Assembly (NCBI GenBank): GCA_007570945.1
Contig: RKSH01000173.1
Coordinates: forward strand, 1-10,090
Length of the DNA: 10,090 nt
From: Gammaproteobacteria bacterium
Lineage (GTDB): Bacteria; Pseudomonadota; Gammaproteobacteria; Arenicellales; Spongiicolonaceae
Direction of reading: 5' to 3'
The notes beneath the pieces are model-generated. The model had not been told where the DNA came from. It did not search any database and saw only the letters and a program-made list of their open reading frames with translations. Of the stretch, positions 1 to 6,475 are shown piece after piece. How positions within the stretch are numbered: position 1 is the stretch's first letter; every line of letters starts with the position of its first letter. The position numbers and the translations under genes are program-made.

Positions 1-33
1 CATCGCATGAACTTTTAATCATGGATTCTTAAG

Positions 34-975
34 TCAAACGCCCAACCACACCAACACCGCGGACAGCGTCGCCACCGACAACACCGTGCTGCATAAAATG
101 ATGGAGGCGGCCTCGGTGGTATAAGTTTGATAGCGCAACGCAGTGACGAACACCAACGAGCCGGTCGGCAACGCGGCTAACACCGTCACCGCCGCGGCCC
201 ACCAACTCTCCATCGCAAACACGCCGAACGCCAACCACGCGGTAACGGCCGGCATCAACACCAACTTCAGCGCGCACACCACCGTCACCTCGCGCACGCC
301 GACGACCGGCTTGCCAACCAAGAACAACCCCATCGAGAACAACGCGCACGGGCCGGCCGTCGCCGCCAACAGCGCGGTGAAGTTGCCGAGCGCTTGCGGC
401 ACCGGCAGCGCCAACGCCGACCATCCGACGCCCACCGCGGCCGCGGCCAACAACGGTGACCTGGCCAAGCCGGCCAAACTTCGCATCGTCAACGCCAAGC
501 CGCCGACCACTCGGCCGTCGCGCGCGCGCGCCGTCTCCAGCAGCACAATCATCACCGTCATAAACAGCACCGCGGTCAGCAGCGTGCCGATAACCGCGGC
601 TAAGATGCCGCGCTCGCCGAACGCGATTTGTAGAATCGGAATGCCCATGTAGCCGGTGTTGGCGAACACCGCGGCCGCGCCGTTCATGGTCAGCGTCCCC
701 GGCGCGCGGTGGAAGAACAGCCGCGCCACCGTCACCGACAACGCCGCGCACACCGCCGCGCCGCCGAGAAACGACAACGCAAACGGCGCGCGCAACACAT
801 CGGCCAGCGGCGTTTGCGCCAACGCGTTGAAGAACAACGCCGGCAAACTGAAGTAATAAACGAAACTGTTCAACGCCTCGGCCGCCCCGCCGCCAAGCAA
901 CCCCCCGCGCCCGGCCAAATACCCCGCGGCAATCAACGCAAAGACCGGCAACACGACGGTGAAGATGGCGTCCAT
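34..975 (-). CDS. AEC-family transporter (auxin efflux carrier-like permease)
   Basis: Inner-membrane permease of the AEC family, whose bacterial members export or import small organic anions such as malate or malonate; the substrate here cannot be read from sequence. The 313-aa product is almost entirely hydrophobic, with about ten predicted membrane segments in two halves. The first helix is the family-typical MDAIFTVVLPVFALIAAGYL. The mid-protein NTGYMGIP stretch matches the conserved N-x-G-[FY]-[ML]-G-[IVL]-P motif, and the C-terminal part around LPTGSLVFVTALRYQ is also typical. The length fits the family (about 300-320 aa). The frame stays open upstream to 1368, but those 131 residues are Arg/Ala-rich and hydrophilic and run across the methyltransferase remnant on the other strand, so I start at Met 975. 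No clear Shine-Dalgarno is visible. A diverged copy of its first 26 codons lies at 4541-4618 beside the cob operon, suggesting this gene's ancestor belonged there. Family sure, substrate unknown. Confidence 0.9.
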   Translation of the reverse strand: MDAIFTVVLPVFALIAAGYLAGRGGLLGGGAAEALNSFVYYFSLPALFFNALAQTPLADVLRAPFALSFLGGAAVCAALSVTVARLFFHRAPGTLTMNGAAAVFANTGYMGIPILQIAFGERGILAAVIGTLLTAVLFMTVMIVLLETARARDGRVVGGLALTMRSLAGLARSPLLAAAAVGVGWSALALPVPQALGNFTALLAATAGPCALFSMGLFLVGKPVVGVREVTVVCALKLVLMPAVTAWLAFGVFAMESWWAAAVTVLAALPTGSLVFVTALRYQTYTTEAASIILCSTVLSVATLSAVLVWLGV

Positions 976-1056
976 GGTGGGCGGGATTTTGTTGCGCGGG
1001 AGTTGACGACAACGCGAGCATAACACGGCGGCGTTCGTGACGGTGATGGCGGCGGC

Positions 1057-1506
1057 GTGATTACCTCGCCGCCGTATTCGTTGGCGTTGAACTAGGTGAA
1101 AAACGACGCGCATTCGCTGCAAGCGCTCGGCTATGACCTGGCAGAAATCCGCGACGAGTTCATCGGCGTGCGCGGCAAGGGCGGCGCGCGAGTCGGTTTG
1201 TATGAAGCGGACATGACCCAAGCGTACGCCGAAATCTCGCGCGTGCTGAAACCGGCCGGCAAAGCCGCCATCGTCATCGGCGACGCCACCGTCGGCGGGC
1301 AAAAAGTGCGCACCACGTAAAACTGCATCGACACCTTCGCCCAACTCGGCTTCAAACTGCAACACCATGTCGATAAACTGATTTACGGTTTATACAATGT
1401 CATGCAGCGAGAGGCGATTTTGGTGTTTGAGCGGAGGAAAAATACTCCAAAACAATCCGACCGAGTTCCAAGTCACCATTGTTGCGATTTCTCCGCGTCA
1501 AGTTAA
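1057..1506 (+). pseudogene. DNA methyltransferase remnant (TSPPY class), C-terminal part, two nonsense codons
   Basis: Remnant of an S-adenosylmethionine-dependent DNA methyltransferase. Frame 1057 opens with VITSPPY, the catalytic motif IV of N4-cytosine / some N6-adenine DNA methyltransferases. It continues in the same frame past a TAG at 1093-1095 into VKNDAHSLQALGYDL, then RGKGGARVGLYEADMTQAY and VLKPAGKAAIVIGD, the usual strand-turn that follows motif IV in this class. A second in-frame stop, TAA at 1318-1320, is followed without a frame change by CIDTFAQLGFKLQ and LIYGLYNVMQREAILVFER, a plausible end of the same domain. The frame closes at 1504-1506. A single base change would remove either stop (for example TAT for TAG, GAA for TAA). 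Nothing upstream of 1057 resembles the expected motif I half, so the gene is also 5'-truncated. It is probably inactive. It may be the leftover of an older R-M system next to the present one. Exact specificity is not deducible. Confidence 0.8.
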
Positions 1507-1672
1507 AATCCGAATACAACGCCGATAGTCTGAAGATTTATCGACGCGAAGCGGTCATCCTAAAAGGCGACGGAAAAGACATCTCCTCCGGCGCGCGGTG
1601 AGTGTCGCGGTTTTGTTGTGCACGGCGGCACCGCCCAGCCGAACACATTGCGGCGTGATTTGTCTATCCCGC
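1507..1672. other. Spacer between two R-M remnants; possible short coding relic on plus strand
   Basis: No convincing gene. On the plus strand, one frame different from the methyltransferase remnant reads KLKSEYNADSLKIYRREAV then ILKGDGKDISSGAR, ending in a TGA at 1602-1604. This looks more protein-like than chance, but I do not recognise it, it has no obvious start, and it overlaps the tail of the methyltransferase frame. Between about 1605 and 1672 I see nothing beyond a small GC-rich self-complementary patch near 1625-1636. Confidence 0.25.
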
Positions 1673-1798
1673 CTACCCCTCCAGCCACTCGACCGCCGCC
1701 CGCTCGTTTTTCTCGATGGCGATTTCGACCGCTCGTTTAGCGCATTCGAGGAGGCGTTCAACCTCTTTGATTGCGGGAAGTTTTTGCAACGATTCAAT
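1673..1798 (-). pseudogene. Out-of-frame C-terminal helix of the fused R-M enzyme
   Basis: Directly after the codon for Gln776 of the R-M enzyme, skipping one G (1799) on the minus strand opens a 41-codon frame. It reads IESLQKLPAIKEVERLLEC, then AKRAVEIAIEKNERAAVEWLEG, and stops with TAG at 1675-1673. The peptide is a strongly amphipathic, charged helix of the kind that ends type I specificity subunits and fused half-S proteins. Its codons look coding, and it abuts the gene's current stop without a gap. I infer a 1-nt insertion that cuts the enzyme short by about 41 residues, unless the short form is functional or the base is a sequencing error. Confidence 0.6.
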
Positions 1799-4130
1799 CC
1801 TGAATGGACGAACTGAACGGCAAGGATTTAATGTAATCCTCCATCAGTCGAAAATCGGGGACTCCATCCGCCCGAGACGGAAGTCTAATTTCGCGGGCCT
1901 TTATTCTGGTTTGGCTCGCTTTTCTCCCGTAGTTGTAGCGGAATTGGTCCTCGTTTAATACGGTCACGATAAACATCGCCACTTGGGGAGTCATGTCAAA
2001 CTTGGGAATTAATTTTTCCACATGGTCGCTGGCGGAAAAATCATACGGCTGATAACTGGTAAACCCCAACACGGCACTGTCAACGACGATAACACCGCCG
2101 TTCTCGGTGAAAAAATCATAGTGCCCGGCCACGCCGTTGTTTATCGCTTGGGTCGTGACATATGGGTGCTCCCCATCGCCATACCCCCTGAGCTCGTCCA
2201 ATTTGGTCGTTTTTGTTCCCTGCACTGAGAACAATTCGGAAATTTTAAATTGTCGCCACGCATCGGTCGAAGGAAGGCGAATTTCATTCGACGCGTGCGG
2301 TTTTATGCGAGGCTCAAAATTATCACTCGATAAAAATTTGTACGCGACAAATTTTTTCATCGTGGAGACGAAATTGTCTTTCGTCATTTTTTTGTAGTCG
2401 GTCTCAATGAACGCCTCCGCGCACCACTCGTCATGCGCCGAGACTTGCTTCATGACGCTGAACCCGGCGAGGGCTTTGTGATTACGAAAAGCACTCACCC
2501 AGTCGCCCCGGATTTTGTTCCACGTGTTGTAGTGGTCGATTCTTCCCTGCGGCTTTCTTTTAACAAAGCCGTCATCTTTGCAGTAAGCAAACCAAGTTTC
2601 TTTCTCTTTGGGGTGAGGTTGGTGCGCAGTGAACACCATAAGGCAGGTGACAACACCCACCCCACTATTGTGAAACAGGTCATCCGGAAGAGACAAAACC
2701 GCTTCAAGCGTATGCTTTTCCATCAAAATTTTCTTGAGCGCATGCATCTCACCCTTCTGGGCGAGCGCGCACTGCATCGGCAACAAGGCGGCGCAACGCC
2801 CATTGGGGCGAAGCATCGACATATTGTTCAGCACGAATTCCATTTCTTTTCTGTCGGATTTGTACGGCGGATTAAGGAAACCCACGGTGGGTTTGTAATC
2901 CGATTCGATTTTCATCGTCATGCCGGAATCGAAGCAATCCCCTTGAAAGACATTGCTTTTCCCGTCACCGTGGATGAACATGTTGCTGAAACACAGCGAG
3001 GCGATATCAGGCTGGATCTCGATTCCAACGAGACCGCCTTTCTTGATGTCTTTAATTTTTTCCGAATCACGCCCCGCATCATTAATCATCCGCTTCATGC
3101 CGGAAATCAAAAAACCGCCGGTGCCGGCGCAGTTGTCATACAGAACGTCATCCTTGCCCACATTAACAAGGCGGACAGACAGGTCCGTTACATGGGGAGG
3201 CGTGAGGACGATGCCGAGGCCTCTGTCGCTGTTGGAGTAGCGCAGAAACTCTATGTAGAGTCGCCCCAAAAAGTCGTAGTAATCGTGCGTCTTTTTGAAA
3301 GAATTGACTTGCGAATCGATGTCATTGATTAAATTAATCAAAACCCGGCCTTTGCCAAGTTGGCCAGGGACATCCATAAACCCATAAGTGGCCTCTATGC
3401 CCTTATAGGTTTCCGTTTGAATGCCGGTTTTCTCCATCGATTCCAGCATGGTGTTCTTAATTCTCTTTAACAACCAAGCCGGAGATTGGGATTTTTCATA
3501 TGAATTGACGAAAGACGAATCTCTCAGGGCCATTAAAATGGCGCTGATGAGCAAACTTCTGTTCGCCTCCTTGACTTTCAACAAATGCAGTTGCTTGTTC
3601 AATTCCTGCGTGAACAGCAACAGTTTGCCGAGGTCTTGATTGAGCAACTTGCCGTGTTCACGGTAGGCCGTCAAGTAATCGCCAAATCGTTGCAGATTTG
3701 ACTTAAAAAGGTCGCCAGCGTCTTCCGCAACGCCCTCTTTTTTGAACTGAAAGAAATGACTTACCCGAAGGGCTTTTTTGTCGGTCCCGCTGACGGCGAT
3801 GCTCAGCACATTGAAGTCCTGGGCAAGATGCTTGCTGTAATGCAAAACACCATCAACCGCAAAATTCGCGGGAGAATTTCTGTCGCCGCTTTCATGCTTG
3901 GCGATATCGGCCTTGCATTCGACAATGACAAGAAAATCTTGATACTCGTCAAAACTGACGATGAATTCCGGCATGCCACGCCCCCGCCCCCGCTTGGAGG
4001 CTTTCGCCAGCAGTTTTTTAATCCGTTTGTCATCGGGAATTTGCTCCCAGTAACGGATTTTCAGGTTTTCGTCTTTGATTGCACGGTCAAGATGAGACCG
4101 CACAATTTTCTCAGTGATTCTCTCGTTCAT
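1794..4130 (-). CDS. Single-chain restriction-modification enzyme (type IIG-like: nuclease + N6-adenine methylase + one specificity domain)
   Basis: Combines DNA cleavage, N6-adenine methylation and target recognition in one cytoplasmic protein of 778 aa. Residues ~20-130 look like a PD-(D/E)XK nuclease: Glu55 in PEF, Asp61/Asp65, then hydrophobic FLVIVECK with Glu71-x-Lys73. A helical linker follows (~140-290). The type I HsdM-like methylase has LTPPHVTDL (309-317), motif I DNCAGTGGF (332-340), an acidic strand end at GIEIQPD (369-375) and catalytic NPPY (420-423). From ~625 one HsdS-like target recognition domain begins (WRQFKISELF, later HPYVTTQAINNG) and ends in EIRLPSRADGVPDF. One half-S fits a BcgI/type IIG layout, not a full type I set; no separate hsdR or hsdS is present. 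An ATG at 4172 is in frame, but the promoter at 4176-4204 would start transcription near 4169, so Met 4130 is preferred, though its ribosome site is weak. The coding sequence is A+T-richer than its neighbours, suggesting transfer. The extreme C-terminus appears frameshifted. Recognition sequence cannot be deduced. Confidence 0.9.
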   Translation of the reverse strand: MNERITEKIVRSHLDRAIKDENLKIRYWEQIPDDKRIKKLLAKASKRGRGRGMPEFIVSFDEYQDFLVIVECKADIAKHESGDRNSPANFAVDGVLHYSKHLAQDFNVLSIAVSGTDKKALRVSHFFQFKKEGVAEDAGDLFKSNLQRFGDYLTAYREHGKLLNQDLGKLLLFTQELNKQLHLLKVKEANRSLLISAILMALRDSSFVNSYEKSQSPAWLLKRIKNTMLESMEKTGIQTETYKGIEATYGFMDVPGQLGKGRVLINLINDIDSQVNSFKKTHDYYDFLGRLYIEFLRYSNSDRGLGIVLTPPHVTDLSVRLVNVGKDDVLYDNCAGTGGFLISGMKRMINDAGRDSEKIKDIKKGGLVGIEIQPDIASLCFSNMFIHGDGKSNVFQGDCFDSGMTMKIESDYKPTVGFLNPPYKSDRKEMEFVLNNMSMLRPNGRCAALLPMQCALAQKGEMHALKKILMEKHTLEAVLSLPDDLFHNSGVGVVTCLMVFTAHQPHPKEKETWFAYCKDDGFVKRKPQGRIDHYNTWNKIRGDWVSAFRNHKALAGFSVMKQVSAHDEWCAEAFIETDYKKMTKDNFVSTMKKFVAYKFLSSDNFEPRIKPHASNEIRLPSTDAWRQFKISELFSVQGTKTTKLDELRGYGDGEHPYVTTQAINNGVAGHYDFFTENGGVIVVDSAVLGFTSYQPYDFSASDHVEKLIPKFDMTPQVAMFIVTVLNEDQFRYNYGRKASQTRIKAREIRLPSRADGVPDFRLMEDYIKSLPFSSSIQD
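3854..3872 (+). repeat. 19-bp direct repeat, copy 1 (inside the R-M gene)
   Basis: The 19-mer caaccgcaaaattcgcggg occurs here, where its complement encodes PANFAV of the nuclease domain, and again at 4421-4439 upstream of the gene. The match ends exactly at 19 bp on both sides. Here an AAATTC / GAATTT inverted pair (3862-3867, 3874-3879) lies across the repeat's end. Confidence 0.85.
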
Positions 4131-4175
4131 GGCAGGGTTTTCTCTTGCGGTGGGTTCGGTCGGATAGAGCATCGA

Positions 4176-4204
4176 ATATTATCGCCATTAAAAGCAAATC
4201 TCAA
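4176..4204 (-). promoter_or_regulatory. Sigma-70-type promoter of the R-M gene
   Basis: On the minus strand TTGAGA (4204-4199), a 17-nt spacer and TATAAT-like TAATAT (4181-4176) give near-ideal geometry. The expected transcription start is around 4169, about 40 nt before Met 4130 and at or just after the alternative ATG at 4172. This supports the inner start. No operator for a controller protein and no controller gene is visible. Confidence 0.6.
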
Positions 4205-4420
4205 GAGAATTGCTTGTGCGGAAATTATTCACTAAAAATCATCAGGTTACACGCTCACGCCGCCAAACAACTTAGGTGCACGACAAGTTGAGCGGTAATT
4301 TCTCGCATGATTCCAGCAAGACTTCATCCTCCCATCCATGCCGATATATGTATTTGAGCCTGTTCAACGACGAAATTGCCGGGCGAATCCGTATCGCCGC
4401 GCCGCTTAAATCCCCCCTTA

Positions 4421-4439
4421 CAACCGCAAAATTCGCGGG
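4421..4439 (+). repeat. 19-bp direct repeat, copy 2 (upstream of the R-M promoter)
   Basis: Exact copy of 3854-3872, 567 bp away. It too is followed by an AAATTC ... GAATTT inverted pair (4429-4434 and 4451-4456), here with a longer loop containing further GCG/CGC pairing. It may be a relic of a duplicated R-M segment or a small dispersed element. Confidence 0.8.
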
Positions 4440-4489
4440 TATATTGCGCGGAATTTGGCGGGTGTTGTTTTTTGCAACCGCCTGATTTT

Positions 4490-4618
4490 TTAACTTCCAC
4501 CTACGAGGAGGACACGATGAACACCCCATTCAACCAACCGCAAACCGCCACGCCCGGCCAAATACCCGGCGGCGACGAGCGCGAAGACCGGGAGGACGAT
4601 GGCAAGGATTGCATCCAT
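4490..4618 (-). pseudogene. 5' fragment of a second AEC-family permease gene
   Basis: Met 4618 opens MDAILAIVLPVFALVAAGYL then AGRGGL, matching the first 26 residues of the permease at 34-975 with four conservative changes (about 77% identity at DNA level over the first 74 nt by my alignment). After 4541 all similarity stops and a meaningless 16-codon tail ends at TAA 4492-4490. The ATG lies 3 nt after the stop of the upstream YeeZ-like gene, so it was once the translationally coupled last gene of the cob operon. Only the first membrane helix remains. The many synonymous differences argue against a very recent duplication of the left-hand gene. Confidence 0.75.
4505..4543 (+). pseudogene. Truncated gene start with strong ribosome binding site
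   Basis: GAGGAGG at 4505-4511 stands 5 nt before ATG 4517 on the plus strand, the best ribosome binding site in the window, and opens MNTPFNQPQTA. From about codon 9 onward the DNA is the reverse complement of an AEC permease fragment, so the real continuation is lost. The frame runs on only as antisense sequence rich in Arg and Gly. I read this as the 5' end of an unidentified gene cut at a recombination junction near 4541-4543. The original product is unknown. Confidence 0.45.
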
Positions 4619-4621
4619 GGT

Positions 4622-5162
4622 TTAATCCGCGCCCAACATGGCACGGTAGCCGGCTTTGTAGTCGGGAAACAAAAACCGGTAGCCGTGTTTTTTAATCAGC
4701 GTGTTGTCGCATCTCTTGCTGCCGGCGCGGCGGACCGGCGCGGCGGCGGTTGTTTGGCCGGCCGGTATGCGCAATTGAGCGGCCAGCCATTGCTGCACTT
4801 CGGCCAGCGGCGCCGGCGCATCGTCCGAGGCCAACCGCGCTGCTGGAGACGAAAAAAAAGTTGGGCGAGGGTGAGGCCGCCAGCACATTGCGCACGCCGT
4901 CCACATAAACGGCGCGGTAGTGCGCCTCGTCAAAGCGCGCGGCGGTGGCGGTGTAGAGCACAAAATCGGCGCCGCCCGGCAGCGCGCGCAAACTCTCCGG
5001 GTCGCCAAGGTCGGCGCGGATGGAAAAAAACCGTGACGGCAGCGCGGCCGGGTTGCGGCGCACGGCGTACACTTTCCATCCCTGTGCCGCCAATTGCAGG
5101 CCGAGCCGGGTGCCGATGTCGCCGCAGCCGGCGATGAGGATTGTTTTTGCCGCGGGCTTCAT
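4622..5162 (-). pseudogene. NAD(P)-dependent epimerase/dehydratase-like gene (YeeZ type), internal deletion and frameshift
   Basis: The N-terminal half starts at Met 5162 (ATGA overlap with the cobB stop). It has a Rossmann fold with ILIAGCGDIGTRL (GxGxxG at residues 12-17), a strand with VYAVRRNP, ADLGD, and the FFFVSSSAV strand expected before the catalytic region of extended short-chain dehydrogenases. After that the frame loses sense and runs to 4692 as Arg-rich sequence. The true C-terminal part is in another frame: RLASDDAPAPLAEVQQWLAA, then APVRRAGSKRCDNTLIKKHG and YRFLFPDYKAGYRAML, stopping at 4624-4622. The locus spans 541 nt, not a multiple of three, and about 90-100 codons short of the usual ~275-residue protein. 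The junction lies near 4830-4840, beside a T8 tract (minus strand, about 4852-4859). The catalytic middle (YxxxK region) is missing, so I infer no enzyme activity. Its place in the operon suggests a former link to cobalamin or cofactor metabolism, unproven. Confidence 0.75.
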
Positions 5163-6475
5163 TCCGCGCGGTCCACCAAATGCACAAAAGAGCCGCTCAC
5201 CGTCCCGCGCACGCAACCGGCGCCGCCCAAGTCGCGGCCGGCGGCGTCTTCGGCGGTGAACAGCGGCGGGCCGGGCTCGGTGACGGCGACGGCGAAATGA
5301 AATTCGTGGCCGCGAAACGCCGCGCCTTTTTTTCCCAGCGCGTGGCCGGCGGCAAGGCGAAGGCGGCGGTAGCCCAGGGTCATTTTTTTTTGCGCAAACG
5401 AGGTTTCCACCGGCAGCAGGCTCAGCAAACGATGGGCCTCGCCGCCGGCGTCGGTGAGGGTGCGCCCCAGCGTCATGTAACCGCCGCACTCGCCCACCAC
5501 CGCGGCCCGGCGGTTTACTGCCGCGTGCATGCCGGCGGTGAAGTTTTGACATTCCGCCAGACGGCCGGCGTGCAACTCCGGATAACCGCCGGGCAAAAAC
5601 ACCGCATCGGCTTTTGCATCCGGCGCCTCGTCGGCCAGTGGCGAGAAGAAAAATATCTCGGCGCCGGCGGCGCGCCAACTGTCCAGCGTCGCCGGGTAGC
5701 AAAACGCAAAGGCCTCATCCCGCGCCACCGCGATTCTTCCGCCTAACGGCGGCAGGGTTGACGGCGCATCCACCGTTTTCGCATCCGCGTTCACCGTTTC
5801 CGCCGGCGCCGATTCCGCCATGCGCACCACCGCCTCCATGTTGAGACCCGCCTCCACCGCATCGGCGGCGGTGTCCAGGAAATTCTCCAGCGCTTCATGC
5901 TCCGCCGCCTGCACCAGGCCCAGGTGGCGGCTTGGCAGATGCAGTTTTTCGTTGCGCGCCAGGCCGCCGAGCGCGGTCACACCGAGTCCGGCGCAGGCTT
6001 CCGCCAAAATTCGGTTGTGCGCGGCGCCACCGGTGCGGTTGAAAATCACGCCGCGCACGCGCACCGCCGGGTCGTGGCGCACAAAACCGGCCACCAGCGC
6101 CGCCGCCGACTGCGCCATGCCGGCCGCGTCCACCACCAACGCCACCGGCCAGCCGGTGGCACGGGCCAGGCCGGCGGTGCTGCCGCTGCCGCCGGGGCCG
6201 CCGTCAAACAAGCCCATCACGCCCTCGGTGATGTTCACCCCGGCGCCGCGCGCTCTAATTAAAGAGGCGACGGTGGCCGGGCGCATCGCCCACGGGTCCA
6301 GGTTGTGGCACGGCCGGCCGGCGGCGGCGGCGTGGAACATCGGGTCAATGTAGTCCGGCCCGCACTTGAACGGCGCCGCCGCCACCCCGCGCCGCCGCAG
6401 CGCGCGCAACAGCGCCAGGGTGACGGTGGTTTTGCCGCTGCCGGAGGCCGGGGCGGCGATAATGAGTCCGCTCAC
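5159..6475 (-). CDS. cobB: Cobyrinate a,c-diamide synthase (CobB/CbiA)
   Basis: ATP- and glutamine-dependent amidation of the a and c side chains of (hydrogeno)cobyrinic acid in corrin-ring cobalamin synthesis, cytoplasmic. The 438-aa length is normal. The N-terminal dethiobiotin-synthetase-like ATPase domain has P-loop APASGSGKTT (8-17), FKCGPDYIDP (36-45) and VMGLFDG (86-92). After an Ala/Thr-rich linker (~220-243) comes a class I glutamine amidotransferase domain with FLPGGYPEL (293-301), nucleophile Cys330 in GECGGYM, and histidines in RGHEFHF (389-394) and GSFVHL (His432). The start is GTG at 6475, sharing GTGA with the cobA stop. The stop shares ATGA with the YeeZ-like gene. This implies translational coupling in one operon. 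No riboswitch is visible upstream of the operon. Whether the aerobic or anaerobic pathway is used cannot be told, since the remaining genes are outside the window. Confidence 0.95.
   Translation of the reverse strand: MSGLIIAAPASGSGKTTVTLALLRALRRRGVAAAPFKCGPDYIDPMFHAAAAGRPCHNLDPWAMRPATVASLIRARGAGVNITEGVMGLFDGGPGGSGSTAGLARATGWPVALVVDAAGMAQSAAALVAGFVRHDPAVRVRGVIFNRTGGAAHNRILAEACAGLGVTALGGLARNEKLHLPSRHLGLVQAAEHEALENFLDTAADAVEAGLNMEAVVRMAESAPAETVNADAKTVDAPSTLPPLGGRIAVARDEAFAFCYPATLDSWRAAGAEIFFFSPLADEAPDAKADAVFLPGGYPELHAGRLAECQNFTAGMHAAVNRRAAVVGECGGYMTLGRTLTDAGGEAHRLLSLLPVETSFAQKKMTLGYRRLRLAAGHALGKKGAAFRGHEFHFAVAVTEPGPPLFTAEDAAGRDLGGAGCVRGTVSGSFVHLVDRAE

Larger units (their letters stand above)
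4173..4489. other. A+T-rich intergenic stretch upstream of the R-M gene
   Basis: Apart from the R-M promoter and the 19-bp repeat copy, I see no supported gene. Two overlapping frames exist (plus 4276-4485, minus 4272-4529). The minus one contains RNIPANFAV, which echoes RNSPANFAV of the R-M nuclease domain across the repeat, and then SSLNRLKYIYRHGWEDE, which looks protein-like but is not recognised. This may be scrap coding DNA left by recombination. Confidence 0.35.

Noticed and set aside
29..1021. Second long minus-strand frame over the AEC gene
   Set aside because: Arg/Val-rich shadow frame, a common artefact of GC-rich coding DNA.
976..1368. N-terminal extension of the AEC permease by 131 residues
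   Set aside because: Hydrophilic, low-complexity sequence antisense to the methyltransferase remnant; the family starts at the MDAIF helix.
2433..3332. 299-aa plus-strand open frame
   Set aside because: Antisense to the methylase domain of the R-M gene; no motifs and no ribosome site.
4131..4172. Upstream ATG (4172) as start of the R-M enzyme
   Set aside because: It lies at or before the predicted transcription start of a good promoter and lacks a ribosome site; Met 4130 opens the conserved MNERITEKIVRSHL start.
4852..4859. Programmed frameshifting at the T8 tract in the YeeZ-like gene
   Set aside because: Slippage would join the frames but the protein would still lack the catalytic middle third, so decay is the simpler explanation.
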